Origin: Streptomyces viridiviolaceus | GTDB taxonomy: Bacteria; Actinomycetota; Actinomycetes; Streptomycetales; Streptomycetaceae | Assembly: GCF_014650995.1 (NCBI RefSeq) | Contig: NZ_BMWA01000009.1 | Coordinates: forward strand, 1-64,000 | Length of the DNA stretch: 64,000 bases | Direction: 5' to 3' | In this document: piece by piece, positions 43,578 through 52,828 of the stretch | Layout: every line of letters begins with the position of its first letter | Position numbering within the stretch: position 1 is the stretch's first letter | The notes under the pieces: generated by a model | Seen by the model: only the letters and a program-made list of their open reading frames with translations | Told to the model about the DNA's origin: nothing | Databases searched by the model: none | Position numbers and translations under genes: made by a program

Positions 43578-43769
43578 GCCTCGCCCCCAAGCTGATTAAC
43601 CGTCAGTAACATCGGTCGCCTGGGGGATCGTGCCATGCCGGCGCGGAAAGCGACAGGGGCAGTCCTTCCCCCCTCCTGTCCCGCGACACGGCCTCTCCCC
43701 CGCTGTGTGACGAACGCCGCACGGAGATCGTTCCCGCGCCCGGTCCGGCCGTGCGGATCCGGCAGCGGT

Positions 43770-44618
43770 TCAGCCGCGCGGCGCCAACGCCGCCCAGCGC
43801 ACCGTCACTTCGCCCTGCCGCCACCGCACCGGCCCGTCCGTCACCGGCCAGTCGGCCGTCAGGTCCCGCACCGCCCGCATCCAGCGCTGGCGGGCACCGT
43901 AGGAGGCGTAGGGCGCGGCGGCGGCCCAGGCGCGGTCGAAGTCGCGCAGGAAGGCGTGCACCGGCTCGCCGGGGACGTTGCGGTGGATGAGCGCCTTCGG
44001 CAGCCGCTCCGCCAGGTCCGAGGGCTGCCGGAGCGAGCCCAGCCTGGTCGCGAAGGTGACCGTGCGGGGCCCCTCCGGCCCGAGCGCGACCCAGACGTGC
44101 CGGCGCCCGATCTCGTCGCAGGTGCCCTCGACGAGCAGTCCGCCGCGCGAATGCGCCGTCGCCGGCGCGAGCCGCGCGCACAGCCGCTCCCAGACGGCGG
44201 CGACCTCCGCCTCGTCGTACTGCCGCAGCACGTTCGCCGCGCGGATCAGCTCGGGCCGCTGCGGGAGGGGTATCTCGAAGCCGCCGTGCCGGAAGGCGAG
44301 CCCCTCGCGTGCGTACGGCTCGGCCGCCGCGACCCGGGCGGGATCGATCTCGACGCCCACCACGCGCGCGTGGGGCGCGGCGCCGCGCAGCCGGTGCAGC
44401 AGTTCCACGGCGGTCCAGGGGGCGGCCCCGTAGCCGAGGTCGACGGCGACGGGGTCGGCGGCGCGCCGCAGCTCGGCGCCGTGCGTGGCGGCGATCCAGC
44501 GGTCCATGCGGCGCAGGCGGTTGGGATTGGTCGTCCCGCGCGTGACCGTTCCCACAACGGGGGTCCCCCCGCTCGAGCGAAGCCGAGAGTGGGGGAGGGC
44601 GGCGGCGCGGGCTGACAT
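43770..44618 (-). CDS. SAM-dependent class I methyltransferase-like protein
   Basis: 282 residues from ATG 44618; GTG 44555 is an alternative that would exclude a repeat element. The binding fold has VAVDLGYGAAPWTAVELLHR as motif I and VVGVEIDPARVAAAE as motif II. An interior region has RAANVLRQYDEAEVAAVWER. The substrate is unknown. It is divergent from mshA by about 210 nt. Residues 8-20 from the longer start are encoded by a widespread Streptomyces intergenic repeat, which favours the shorter start. Confidence 0.8.
   Translation of the reverse strand: MSARAAALPHSRLRSSGGTPVVGTVTRGTTNPNRLRRMDRWIAATHGAELRRAADPVAVDLGYGAAPWTAVELLHRLRGAAPHARVVGVEIDPARVAAAEPYAREGLAFRHGGFEIPLPQRPELIRAANVLRQYDEAEVAAVWERLCARLAPATAHSRGGLLVEGTCDEIGRRHVWVALGPEGPRTVTFATRLGSLRQPSDLAERLPKALIHRNVPGEPVHAFLRDFDRAWAAAAPYASYGARQRWMRAVRDLTADWPVTDGPVRWRQGEVTVRWAALAPRG
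44560..44597. repeat. Streptomyces dispersed palindromic repeat
   Basis: GGGGTCCCCCC, then GCTCGAGCGAAGCCGAGAG and TGGGGGAG. This sequence type is scattered between genes in many Streptomyces genomes. It lies at the extreme 5' end of the methyltransferase gene and may extend that frame artificially. Confidence 0.6.
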
Positions 44619-44829
44619 ACGTACGAGGGTATGCGCCCGTACGGCCTGTTCCGCACCGTCCTCCGATCGCCCCCGCACGCACCCGGCCCTCGAACGGTTG
44701 AGCGAAGATCGGTAATGATTCGGCAAAGGCCGGGAATCCGGAAATGGAGCACCGCCGTCCGGCGTTCCACCCCTTGGAGGGCGGCGTGCGTCCTCCGACC
44801 GGCATGCCCGCAGCGAGGAGGAACGGCTC

Positions 44830-46167
44830 GTGAGCCAGTACGTCAGCAGGCTCGGGCGTCGCTCTCCGGCGGCCTCCCCGCGGCTGCGGCTGCACCGCAG
44901 GCCCCGCCGCGTCGCCATGCTCTCCGTGCACACCTCCCCGCTCCACCAGCCCGGCACCGGCGACGCCGGCGGCATGAACGTCTACATCGTGGAGCTCGCG
45001 CAGCGCCTCGCCGCGATCAACATCGAGGTCGAGATCTTCACGCGCGCGACCACCGCCGCCCTTCCGCCCGCCGTCGAACTGGCCCCCGGCGTCCTCGTCC
45101 GGCACGTCGACGCCGGACCGTACGAGGGCCTGGCCAAGGAGGACCTGCCGGCCCAGCTGTGCGCCTTCACGCACGGCGTGATGCAGGCGTGGGCCGGCCA
45201 CCGCCCCGGCCACTACGACCTCGTGCACTCCCACTACTGGCTCTCCGGCCACGTCGGCTGGCTCGCCGCCCAGCGCTGGGGCGCCCCCCTGGTGCACGCC
45301 ATGCACACCATGGCCAAGGTCAAGAACGCCAACCTGGCCGACGGCGACACCCCCGAGCCGGCCGCCCGCGTCATCGGCGAGACGCAGATCGTCGCCGCCT
45401 CCGACCGGCTGATCGCCAACACCGCCGAGGAGTCCGACGAACTGGTCCGGCACTACGCGGCCGACCCCGCCAAGGTCGCCGTCGTCCACCCCGGCGTGAA
45501 CCTCGAACGGTTCCGTCCGGCCGACGGCCGCGCCGCCGCCCGCGCCCGCCTCGGACTGCCGCAGGACGCCCTGATCCCCCTCTTCGCCGGGCGCATACAG
45601 CCCCTGAAGGCCCCCGACGTGCTGCTGCGCGCGGTCGCCGTCCTGCTCGGCGAGCGCCCGGAGCTGCGCTCCCGCATCGTCGTCCCGGTCGTCGGCGGCC
45701 CCAGCGGCAGCGGCCTCGCCAAGCCCGAGGGCCTGCAGAAGCTCGCCGCGAGGCTCGGCATCGCCGACGTCGTACGGTTCCGGCCGCCCGTGGACCAGGA
45801 CCAGCTCGCCGACTGGTTCCGGGCCGCGTCCGTGCTCGTCATGCCCTCCTACAGCGAGTCCTTCGGCCTGGTCGCCATAGAGGCGCAGGCCACCGGCACG
45901 CCGGTGCTCGCCGCCGCGGTCGGCGGCCTTCCCGTGGCCGTGCGCGACGGGCAGACCGGCCGTCTCGTCCGGGGCCACGATCCCGCCGCCTACGCGCGCG
46001 TGCTGCGCGACTTCGCCGACAACCCCGACCTCCCGGCCCGGATGGGCGCCGCCGCCGCCCGGCACGCCCAGTCCTTCGGCTGGGACGGCGCCGCCGCCGC
46101 GACGGCCGACGTCTACACGGCCGCGATCCATTCCCACCGGCGTCGCGTACGCTCCCACCATGGCTGA
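44830..46167 (+). CDS. mshA: D-inositol-3-phosphate glycosyltransferase
   Basis: First enzyme of mycothiol synthesis, joining UDP-GlcNAc to inositol-3-phosphate. It has 445 residues and a GT-B fold. The acceptor loop is HTSPLHQPGTGDAGGMNVYI, followed by HSHYWLSG, the central FAGRIQPLKAPDVLLRAV, and the nucleotide-sugar site SYSESFGLVAIEAQATGTPV. GTG 44830 follows GAGGAGGAAC. It overlaps the YbjN-type gene downstream by 8 nt, the same order as in mycobacteria. Confidence 0.95.
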   Translation: MSQYVSRLGRRSPAASPRLRLHRRPRRVAMLSVHTSPLHQPGTGDAGGMNVYIVELAQRLAAINIEVEIFTRATTAALPPAVELAPGVLVRHVDAGPYEGLAKEDLPAQLCAFTHGVMQAWAGHRPGHYDLVHSHYWLSGHVGWLAAQRWGAPLVHAMHTMAKVKNANLADGDTPEPAARVIGETQIVAASDRLIANTAEESDELVRHYAADPAKVAVVHPGVNLERFRPADGRAAARARLGLPQDALIPLFAGRIQPLKAPDVLLRAVAVLLGERPELRSRIVVPVVGGPSGSGLAKPEGLQKLAARLGIADVVRFRPPVDQDQLADWFRAASVLVMPSYSESFGLVAIEAQATGTPVLAAAVGGLPVAVRDGQTGRLVRGHDPAAYARVLRDFADNPDLPARMGAAAARHAQSFGWDGAAAATADVYTAAIHSHRRRVRSHHG

Positions 46168-46672
46168 CGGACAGGCTGGAGCACACAAGGCGGCGCAGGT
46201 CGTCGAAGGCGCCCTGAAGGACGCCGAGCTGGAGTGGGAGAGCCCCGAGCCCGGCAACTACGTGGTCAAACTCCCGGGCACCCGCAAACTGTCGACCACC
46301 GTCTCGCTCCTGCTCGGCCGGCACTCCCTCTCCCTGAACGCCTTCGTGATCCGCCACCCCGACGAGAACGAGGCGGCCGTCCACCGCTGGCTGCTGGAGC
46401 GCAACCTCAAGCTGTACGGCGTGAGTTACGCCGTCGACCGGCTCGGCGACGTCTACGTCACCGCCAAGCTGCCGCTGGCCGCCGTCACCGCCGACGAGAT
46501 CGACCGACTCCTCGGCCAGGTGCTCGAAGCCGCGGACGGCGCCTTCAACACCCTGCTGGAGATGGGCTTCGCGACCGCGATCCGCAAGGAGTACGCGTGG
46601 CGGGTCGCGCGCGGGGAGTCGACGCGGAACCTGGAGGCGTTCGGCCACCTGACCCGCCGTCCCTCCGACTGA
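46160..46672 (+). CDS. YbjN-domain protein linked to mshA
   Basis: 170 residues with a type III secretion chaperone-like/YbjN fold (YVVKLPGTRKLSTTVSLLLG, NAFVIRHPDENEAAVHRWLL). It is cotranscribed with mshA, overlapping it by 8 nt, as for the gene after mshA in mycobacteria. The role is unknown. Persistent linkage suggests a chaperone or regulatory function in mycothiol synthesis, which is inference. Confidence 0.88.
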   Translation: MADGQAGAHKAAQVVEGALKDAELEWESPEPGNYVVKLPGTRKLSTTVSLLLGRHSLSLNAFVIRHPDENEAAVHRWLLERNLKLYGVSYAVDRLGDVYVTAKLPLAAVTADEIDRLLGQVLEAADGAFNTLLEMGFATAIRKEYAWRVARGESTRNLEAFGHLTRRPSD

Positions 46673-46683
46673 CCCCGCGACCC

Positions 46684-47493
46684 CTACGACGGGCGGCGCG
46701 CGCCGGCCGCCCGGTAGCGCCCCGGAGTGACGCCCACCAGCCGCTTGAAGTGCCGGGTCAGATGGGCCTGGTCGTAGAAGCCGGTCTCCGCGGCCACCTC
46801 GGCCGGTGCCCGCCCCGCCAGCAGCAGCCGGCGCGCCCGGTCGACCCGCCGGGACATCAGGTACTGGTGCGGGGCGATGCCGTACGCGGTGCTGAACGCC
46901 CGCACCAGGTGCGCCGGGTGGGCCGGCACCAGCGCGGTGGCCTGCTCCAGCGTCAGCCCCTGGACGACCCGCTCGTCGAGCAGCTCGCGCAGCCGCCGGG
47001 CGAGCGCCGGATCCGGACGTGCGGCGCCCCGCCCGCCCCCGGGCCGCAGCAGGTCCCTCAGCCGTTCGCCGATCAGCGTCAGCCTGCTCTCCGCCTCCAG
47101 CTCGTCCCCGGGCCGCACCAGCGCGGTGTGCAACTGCCCGACCCGCCGCCGCAGCACCGGATCGCGCAGGTCGGGCCCGTCCACCGCGGGGCCGATCAGC
47201 TCCTCGCCCAGCCGGGAGGCGTCCAGGTACAGCACCCGCTTGCGGAAACCGTCCGGGCCGACCGGCGAGCCGTTGTGCGGGACGTGCGGCGGCAGCAGCG
47301 AGACCGTGTCGTGCGGAGTGCCGTGCTCGTGCCGGTCGAGGTCGTACCGCACGGCCCCGTCGTCGACGATGAGCAGCGTCCACACGTCGTGGACGTGCAT
47401 CGGGTAGGCGTACTCGGTGTAGTGGGCGTGGAAGACCTCCACGACGCCCGGGATGCACGGGCGCCAGGCGGAGACTTTCCCCTGGGCGGCCAT
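46684..47493 (-). CDS. AraC-family transcriptional regulator
   Basis: 269 residues from ATG 47493. The N-terminal cupin half (VEVFHAHYTEYAYPMHVHDV, LLPPHVPHNG) is followed by two helix-turn-helices (TLEQATALVPAHPAHLVRAF and APAEVAAETGFYDQAHLTRH). It is divergent from the DUF2000 gene over about 50 nt and so probably regulates that gene. An earlier ATG at 47508 is less likely. Confidence 0.88.
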   Translation of the reverse strand: MAAQGKVSAWRPCIPGVVEVFHAHYTEYAYPMHVHDVWTLLIVDDGAVRYDLDRHEHGTPHDTVSLLPPHVPHNGSPVGPDGFRKRVLYLDASRLGEELIGPAVDGPDLRDPVLRRRVGQLHTALVRPGDELEAESRLTLIGERLRDLLRPGGGRGAARPDPALARRLRELLDERVVQGLTLEQATALVPAHPAHLVRAFSTAYGIAPHQYLMSRRVDRARRLLLAGRAPAEVAAETGFYDQAHLTRHFKRLVGVTPGRYRAAGARRPS

Positions 47494-47542
47494 GCAAAAA
47501 ACGTACAAGACCCGGCCGTACGACGACCGGCAGTCTCATTCC

Positions 47543-47971
47543 ATGAACGATGCAGAACCCATCCGCTTCGACACCAAGATCGCCGTCCTGCTGCGCGAGG
47601 ACCTGGAGACCTGGCAGCGCCTCAACGTCACCGCCTTCCTGGTCAGCGGCCTGGGCTCCCAGATCCCCGAGGTGATCGGGGAGCCCTACGAGGACGCGGA
47701 CGGCGTCCCGTACCTGCCGATGTTCCGCCAGCCGGTGCTGGTCTTCGAGGGCACGAAGGAGACCTTGGCGACGGCCCACGCGCGCGTGCTGTCCCGGGCC
47801 CTGCCCCGCGCGCTGTTCACCTCCGACCTCTTCGCCACCGGCAACGACCGCGACAACCGTGCGGCGGTACGGGCCGTGCCCACGGGGGACCTGGACCTGG
47901 TGGGGCTCGCCGTGTACGGCCCGAAGAACGCGGTGGACAAGGTGCTCAAGGGCGCCCGGATGCACCCCTGA
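47543..47971 (+). CDS. DUF2000 family protein
   Basis: 142 residues (FDTKIAVLLREDLETWQRLN, FLVSGLGSQIPEVIGEPYED). This small alpha/beta family has unknown function and is often next to AraC-type regulators, as here. ATG 47543 lies about 50 nt from the divergent regulator start. Confidence 0.85.
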   Translation: MNDAEPIRFDTKIAVLLREDLETWQRLNVTAFLVSGLGSQIPEVIGEPYEDADGVPYLPMFRQPVLVFEGTKETLATAHARVLSRALPRALFTSDLFATGNDRDNRAAVRAVPTGDLDLVGLAVYGPKNAVDKVLKGARMHP

Positions 47972-47990
47972 GCCGCGGCCCCACGGGCGT

Positions 47991-49253
47991 TCAGGCCGTG
48001 CTGACCTCGGGCTTCGCGGGCGCGGGCGTCTCGGGGGACACGGTCTCCTCGGCGGGCAGCCGCCGCATCAGGGCCGCGTACCCGGCCGCCGCGACCGTGC
48101 CGACCACCGCGCACAGCCCCCACAGCCACTCGGCGCCGTACCGGTCGATGACGAAGCCGGACATCACCGGGGCGACGAGGGACGCCACCGCCCAGGACAG
48201 GGTGTACATGCCCTGGTAGCGCCCGCGCCCGTGCACGGGGGACAGCCGGACGACGAGGCCGGTCTGCGTCGGGGCGTTGACGATCTCGGCCAGCGTCCAG
48301 ACGCAGACGGTGAGGGCGAAGACGCCCACCGAGCCCGCGAAGGCGGTGAGCCCGAAGCCGTACCCGGCCAGCAGCGAGGAGACGACGAGCAGCCGCTTCG
48401 GGTCGCGGTGCTCGATGAACCGCGTGACCGGGATCTGGAGCACGACGATCAGCACGCCGTTCACCGCGATCGCCATGCCGTAGTCGGCGGGCGTGAACCC
48501 GGCCTCGCCCATGGCCACCGGAAGCCCCACGGACCCCTGCTGGAAGATCACGGCGATGAGGAAGGACAGCCCGACGACCCCCATGAAGCGTCCGTCACGC
48601 AGCACGGTCCCGAGGGAGACCGGCGGTTCCGTCCCGGTGGCCGCGACCGTCTCCTTGGCGGGCCGGGACTCGGGCAGCTTCACGAAGACGACGATCGCGC
48701 AGATCATCGTCATCGCCGCCTCGAGCAGGAAGCCGGCGAGATAGCTGAACTCGGCGATGAAGCCGGCCGCCATGGAGGACACGGCGAACCCCAGGTTGAT
48801 CGCCCAGTAGTTGAGCGAGAAGGCCCGGATACGGTCCTCCGGCCGCACGATGTCCGCCATCATCGCCTGCACGGCCGGCCGGGAGGCGTTGGACGCCATG
48901 CCGACGAGGAAGGCGACGGCCGCGATCGCGACGGGGTGGTGCACGAACCCGAGCAGCGCGACGGACAGGGCGGTCGACGCCTGCGCGACGAGCAGGGTGG
49001 GCCGCCGCCCGAGCCGGTCCGTCATCACCCCGGCACCCAGCGAGGAGATGACCCCGCCGAGCCCGTGCAGGGAGGCGACGAGACCGGCGTACGAGGCGGA
49101 GTAGCCGCGGTCGAGGGTCAGGTACAGGGCCATGAAGGTGGCGACGAAGCCGCCGAGCCGGTTGACCAGCGTGCTGGTCCACAGCCACCAGAACTCGCGG
49201 GGAAGACCGGAGACGGACTCCCGCGCGGCACGTCTGAGACCGGCGACTGACAT
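47991..49253 (-). CDS. MFS transporter
   Basis: 420 residues and 12 transmembrane helices. The MFS loop 2-3 motif is GAGVMTDRLGRRPTLL. It is typical of drug or metabolite antiporters. ATG 49253 follows GGGGGTCTC; an earlier ATG at 49295 is possible. The substrate is unknown. It converges on the DUF2000 gene. Confidence 0.88.
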   Translation of the reverse strand: MSVAGLRRAARESVSGLPREFWWLWTSTLVNRLGGFVATFMALYLTLDRGYSASYAGLVASLHGLGGVISSLGAGVMTDRLGRRPTLLVAQASTALSVALLGFVHHPVAIAAVAFLVGMASNASRPAVQAMMADIVRPEDRIRAFSLNYWAINLGFAVSSMAAGFIAEFSYLAGFLLEAAMTMICAIVVFVKLPESRPAKETVAATGTEPPVSLGTVLRDGRFMGVVGLSFLIAVIFQQGSVGLPVAMGEAGFTPADYGMAIAVNGVLIVVLQIPVTRFIEHRDPKRLLVVSSLLAGYGFGLTAFAGSVGVFALTVCVWTLAEIVNAPTQTGLVVRLSPVHGRGRYQGMYTLSWAVASLVAPVMSGFVIDRYGAEWLWGLCAVVGTVAAAGYAALMRRLPAEETVSPETPAPAKPEVSTA

Positions 49254-49406
49254 GAGACCCCCGAAGCGGATGTAAGCGGCGCACGTAGTGAGCACAACTT
49301 ACGAGGGGGGCGCTCGGCGTGGCCACTCAATTAACACTTCTCGTCAACCGTCCGACCGGCGGGCGCCCCGCGCGGGCGCTCCGGAGGTTCGATTACGCTC
49401 GGAGAC

Positions 49407-50168
49407 ATGGCCGACGCACCGTACAAGCTGATCCTCCTCCGCCACGGCGAGAGCGAGTGGAACGAGAAGAACCTGTTCACCGGCTGGGTGGACGTCAACC
49501 TCACCGCGAAGGGCGAGAAGGAGGCGACCCGGGGCGGCGAGCTGCTCAAGGACGCCGGCCTGCTTCCCGACGTGGTCCACACCTCCCTCCAGAAGCGCGC
49601 CATCCGCACCGCGCAGCTCGCCCTGGAGGCGGCGGACCGCCTCTGGATCCCCGTCCACCGCTCCTGGCGCCTGAACGAGCGCCACTACGGCGCCCTGCAG
49701 GGCAAGGACAAGGCCCAGACCCTCGCCGAGTTCGGCGAGGAGCAGTTCATGCTGTGGCGCCGCTCCTACGACACCCCGCCGCCGCCGCTCGCCCGCGACG
49801 CCGAGTACTCCCAGTTCTCCGACCCGCGCTACGCGACCCTCCCGCCGGAGCTGCGCCCGCAGACGGAGTGCCTGAAGGACGTCGTCAACCGCATGCTGCC
49901 GTACTGGTTCGACAGCATCGTCCCCGACCTCCTCACCGGCCGCGTCGTCCTGATCGCCGCCCACGGCAACTCGCTCCGCGCCCTGGTCAAGCACCTCGAC
50001 GGCATCTCCGACGCGGACATCGCGGGCCTGAACATCCCGACCGGCATCCCGCTCTCCTACGAACTGGACGCCGACTTCAAGCCGGTCAACCCGGGCGGCA
50101 CGTACCTCGACCCGGAGGCGGCCGCGGCGGCCATCGAGGCCGTGAAGAACCAGGGCAAGAAGAAGTAA
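49407..50168 (+). CDS. gpmA: 2,3-bisphosphoglycerate-dependent phosphoglycerate mutase
   Basis: 253 residues. It interconverts 3- and 2-phosphoglycerate in glycolysis. The phospho-His motif is LILLRHGESEWNEKNLFTGW. The substrate-binding RSWRLNERHYGALQGKDKAQ and the second catalytic His in LIAAHGNSLRALVKHLDG are also present. In mycobacteria gpm sits next to senX3-regX3; here accessory genes separate it from phoR-phoP by 9 kb. Confidence 0.96.
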   Translation: MADAPYKLILLRHGESEWNEKNLFTGWVDVNLTAKGEKEATRGGELLKDAGLLPDVVHTSLQKRAIRTAQLALEAADRLWIPVHRSWRLNERHYGALQGKDKAQTLAEFGEEQFMLWRRSYDTPPPPLARDAEYSQFSDPRYATLPPELRPQTECLKDVVNRMLPYWFDSIVPDLLTGRVVLIAAHGNSLRALVKHLDGISDADIAGLNIPTGIPLSYELDADFKPVNPGGTYLDPEAAAAAIEAVKNQGKKK

Positions 50169-50178
50169 GCGCCCACGA

Positions 50179-50315
50179 ACAAGCCCCCTGCCCGCGGGTT
50201 CTCCGCGAGTGGGGGGCTTGTCGCTGTGCGGGGCCGTGTCCGTGCTGCGAGCTGCACGAGCGGGCCGGTTCGACGAGGACCACGTCGTCGCAGGCCGGCG
50301 TGAAGTGCGCGGTTG
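50179..50315. repeat. Direct repeat copy A (terminator hairpin plus tail)
   Basis: The first 43 nt form an imperfect hairpin after gpmA (ACAAGCCCCC ... GGGGGGCTTGT, 50179-50221) that should terminate transcription. The following 94 nt recur at 53592-53691 with about eight mismatches and one 9-nt indel. The pair brackets the formamidase region. Confidence 0.75.
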
Positions 50316-50340
50316 TGAGTCCCGTCCGGGCAGATCAGCG

Positions 50341-50542
50341 TGGCCACCGCCTGCGACGAGGCAGCCGGGGCGGCAGGCCGCCGGCCTTCGACCGCGAGAC
50401 CTGCAAACCGCGCAACACCGTCGAGCGGTGCATCAACCGCCTCAAGCAGTGGCGCGGCATCGCCATCCGCTACGAGAAGACGGTGACCATCTGCCTGGCC
50501 GGTCTCCACATCGCCGGCATCTTCCTGTGGCCCGCCCGCTGA
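50341..50542 (+). pseudogene. IS5-family transposase, 3' remnant
   Basis: One frame encodes the C-terminal end of a DDE transposase: RRGSRGGRPPAFDRETCKPR, then NTVERCINRLKQWRGIAIRY, ending with a stop at 50542. This is the conserved IS5-type tail holding the catalytic Glu (NTVERC). Everything upstream, including the two catalytic Asp regions, is missing, and no terminal inverted repeats were found. It shows that an insertion sequence once sat beside the formamidase genes. Confidence 0.85.
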
Positions 50543-50610
50543 TCCAAACGAAAGCCCCCAGCCGCCGCTGAACTCCTGCGGTCGGTGTCCGGCCGGGCGT
50601 CGGTGTCCGG

Positions 50611-51861
50611 TCAGGCCGTGGAGACCGCGCACTGGCCGCGGTCGGCCGTCGTGGGGCCGGCGGTGGTGGGCCGGACGTCGAAATCGAAGATGGCGGTGGG
50701 GAGGTACAGCGAGCAGCAGGCGTTGGGAATGTCCACGATCCCGCTGATGCGTCCCTCGATGGGGGCCGCGCCGAGGATCAGGTAGGCCTGCTCTCCGGAG
50801 TAGCCGAACCTCTTCAGGTACTCGACGGCGTTGAGGCAGGCGCGGCGGAAGGCAACCGTCGCGTCCATGTAGTAGTTCGTGTCGGTGTCGTGGTCCACGG
50901 AGATCCCGATGAAGGACATGAACTCCGAGTACCGCGGCTCGACGTTGCCCGGCATGAAGACGGGATTGGTGCTGATTCCGTACTTCTCCATGCCGCCCTT
51001 GATCAGGTCGACGTGGAAGTCGATGTAGCCGCCCATCTCGATGGCGCCGCAGAAGGTGATCTCCCCGTCTCCCTGGCTGAAGTGCAGGTCACCGCCCGAC
51101 AGCTTGGCGCCGTCGACGTGGACGGGGTAGAAGACCCGGGCGCCGCGCGTGAAGTTCTTGATGTCGTGGTTGCCGCCGTTCTCCCGTGCGGGAACGGTGC
51201 GTGCTCCTTCCCCGAGGATGCGCTGGGCATCGGATCCGGTCGCCTTTCCCGCGAGTCCCCCGTCGGCATCGGGCGCGAGCCCCAGCGGGGGGATCCGGTC
51301 GGGGTCGGTGTCGATCAGCGCCTGCTCGCGCCTGTTCCAGCTCGCCAGCAGGTCCGCGGAGGGGGCGGTGCCGAAGAGACCGGGGTGGGTGATGCCGGTG
51401 AAGCGGACACCGGGCAGGTGCCTGGACACCGCCTGCTGACCGTGGAAGTCCCAGATCGCCTTGTAGGCGTCCGGGAAGTAGTCGGTCAGGAATCCTCCGC
51501 CGTTGGCCTTGGCGAAGACGCCGGTGTATCCCCAGCCCTGACCGGGTGCGGCCCCGACCTGCTGCGGTACGGGCCCCAGGTCGAGGATGTCCACAACGAG
51601 CAGGTCGCCCGGCTCCGCGCCTTCGACGCCTATCGGCCCGCTCAGCATGTGCGTGGCCTTCAGGTCGACATCCCGTACGTCGTTGGCGGAGTCGTTGTTG
51701 CCTATCTGCGCGTCGGTCCATTCCCGGCATTCGAGGCGGAACTCGTCCCCCGGGTGGACCATGGCGGCGACCGGAACATCCGGATGCCACCTGTTGTGTC
51801 CGGGGACGGTCTGATCGCGCATGGACTTGCTCTGGTCCACTGTGAACTTGACTTCGGGCAT
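50611..51861 (-). CDS. fmdA: Formamidase/acetamidase
   Basis: 416 residues of the FmdA_AmdA family. It hydrolyses formamide or acetamide to the acid and ammonia. Characteristic segments are VPGHNRWHPDVPVAAMVHPG, GNNDSANDVRDVD, HPGLFGTAPS, GGNHDIKNFTRGARVFYPVH and LHFSQGDGEITFCGAIEMGG (metal-site Asp/His/Glu residues). It is followed upstream on the same strand by an amide-channel gene and an FmdB zinc ribbon, the classic formamidase set. Confidence 0.93.
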   Translation of the reverse strand: MPEVKFTVDQSKSMRDQTVPGHNRWHPDVPVAAMVHPGDEFRLECREWTDAQIGNNDSANDVRDVDLKATHMLSGPIGVEGAEPGDLLVVDILDLGPVPQQVGAAPGQGWGYTGVFAKANGGGFLTDYFPDAYKAIWDFHGQQAVSRHLPGVRFTGITHPGLFGTAPSADLLASWNRREQALIDTDPDRIPPLGLAPDADGGLAGKATGSDAQRILGEGARTVPARENGGNHDIKNFTRGARVFYPVHVDGAKLSGGDLHFSQGDGEITFCGAIEMGGYIDFHVDLIKGGMEKYGISTNPVFMPGNVEPRYSEFMSFIGISVDHDTDTNYYMDATVAFRRACLNAVEYLKRFGYSGEQAYLILGAAPIEGRISGIVDIPNACCSLYLPTAIFDFDVRPTTAGPTTADRGQCAVSTA

Positions 51862-51889
51862 GACGGCTTCCTCGGTCCTTCTGAATCGG

Positions 51890-52528
51890 TCACGCGGATG
51901 CGCCCGGGCCGGCCGGCGTCGTGGTACCGGGCGCCGGTTGCCGCGATGCGCGGGTGAGCGGCCACAGCGCCGCGAAGACGACGACGGCGAAGACGCCCAG
52001 TGCGATGGCGGTCTCGTCGGGGTGTTTCCAGTAGCCGGAGAGCAGCAGAGCGGCGGGGATCACGCCGGTGACCCAGCCCTCGATCGCCGTGACCCAGCCG
52101 ACGTAACTGCCGAGCCTGTCCAACTTGAGGCCGAGCAGCAGGAAGAACAGGAACCACAGGAACGCCCAGTAGAGCCAGATCACCCCGAACGGGTTGTCCT
52201 TGGCCAAGTGGAAATTGACGAACGAATATCCCAGGGCGGCGACTGCCACAAAGAGCGAATAATAGCCGACACCATCGGTTTCGATGCCGGCCAGGAGGCA
52301 GACTCCCACATAGAGATAGGTGAATCCGAAGAGATAAATCCCGGACGCCGCCAAAATCTTCTTGGGGTCGTTGTCGGCGGCGAAGATGAGGTACGTCGGC
52401 GTCAGCACCTGGAGTGCACCGACGAAAAGGTTGAACACCGCTGCCGAGCGGGGATCGACCTTCTTGAGGAGGAGCAGTCCGTTCAGGAAGAGCACCGCAC
52501 CGACGAAGAGCAGTCCCACGCTCGCCAC
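51890..52528 (-). CDS. AmiS/UreI-type amide or urea channel
   Basis: 212 residues with six or seven membrane helices. Family motifs include NLFVGALQVLTPTYLI, SGIYLFGFTYLYVGVCLL and FNPFGVIWLYWAFLWFLFF-like NPFGVIWLYWAFLWFLFF. GTG 52528 is chosen because GGGAGG lies about 8 nt before it; GTG 52537 would overlap that Shine-Dalgarno. The gene lies 28 nt before the formamidase gene in the direction of transcription. It would let formamide, acetamide or urea enter for hydrolysis. Confidence 0.88.
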   Translation of the reverse strand: MASVGLLFVGAVLFLNGLLLLKKVDPRSAAVFNLFVGALQVLTPTYLIFAADNDPKKILAASGIYLFGFTYLYVGVCLLAGIETDGVGYYSLFVAVAALGYSFVNFHLAKDNPFGVIWLYWAFLWFLFFLLLGLKLDRLGSYVGWVTAIEGWVTGVIPAALLLSGYWKHPDETAIALGVFAVVVFAALWPLTRASRQPAPGTTTPAGPGASA

Positions 52529-52549
52529 AGGACGCACCTCCCAAGTCCT

Positions 52550-52828
52550 TCAGGGACGGGGCAACTTGGAGAGCGCGGGGTGCGGTTGCCTGCGCACTCT
52601 CCTGCCGGGCGGCACTTCGGAGACCACCTCCGGGGCCTCACGTGACTGCTCTTCGCGGGCATGGGCGGCGGCGACCGCATTCGAGGTCCGCGCGAGAGAG
52701 GGGGCCGAGTACACACGCCGTGCGGCGCCCCCGCAAACGGGACAGCCCGAGGTCTTGGGTGCCGTGCCGATCGGCAACTTCACATCGAAGATTCCGCAGC
52801 GGATGCATCGATATTCGTAGGTTGCCAT
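52550..52828 (-). CDS. FmdB-family zinc-ribbon protein
   Basis: 92 residues. Two CxxC knuckles, CIRC (near residue 8) and CPVC (near residue 29), lie in MATYEYRCIRCG and TSGCPVCGGAARRVY, the FmdB signature. The C-terminal half is polar and basic. FmdB proteins are encoded with formamidases and are thought to regulate them. It is the first gene of the minus-strand formamidase operon. Confidence 0.88.
   Translation of the reverse strand: MATYEYRCIRCGIFDVKLPIGTAPKTSGCPVCGGAARRVYSAPSLARTSNAVAAAHAREEQSREAPEVVSEVPPGRRVRRQPHPALSKLPRP

Noticed and set aside
43578..43769. ydaO (c-di-AMP) riboswitch before the NlpC/P60 gene
   Set aside because: Such switches are common before wall hydrolases in Streptomyces, but I could not find its conserved elements here.
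43603..46257. 884-codon minus-strand open frame over mshA
   Set aside because: Antisense of mshA, whose glycosyltransferase motifs are clear.
50086..50283. 65-residue minus-strand gene overlapping gpmA's end
   Set aside because: It reads through the terminator hairpin and opposes gpmA; kept only as a note on the repeat tails.
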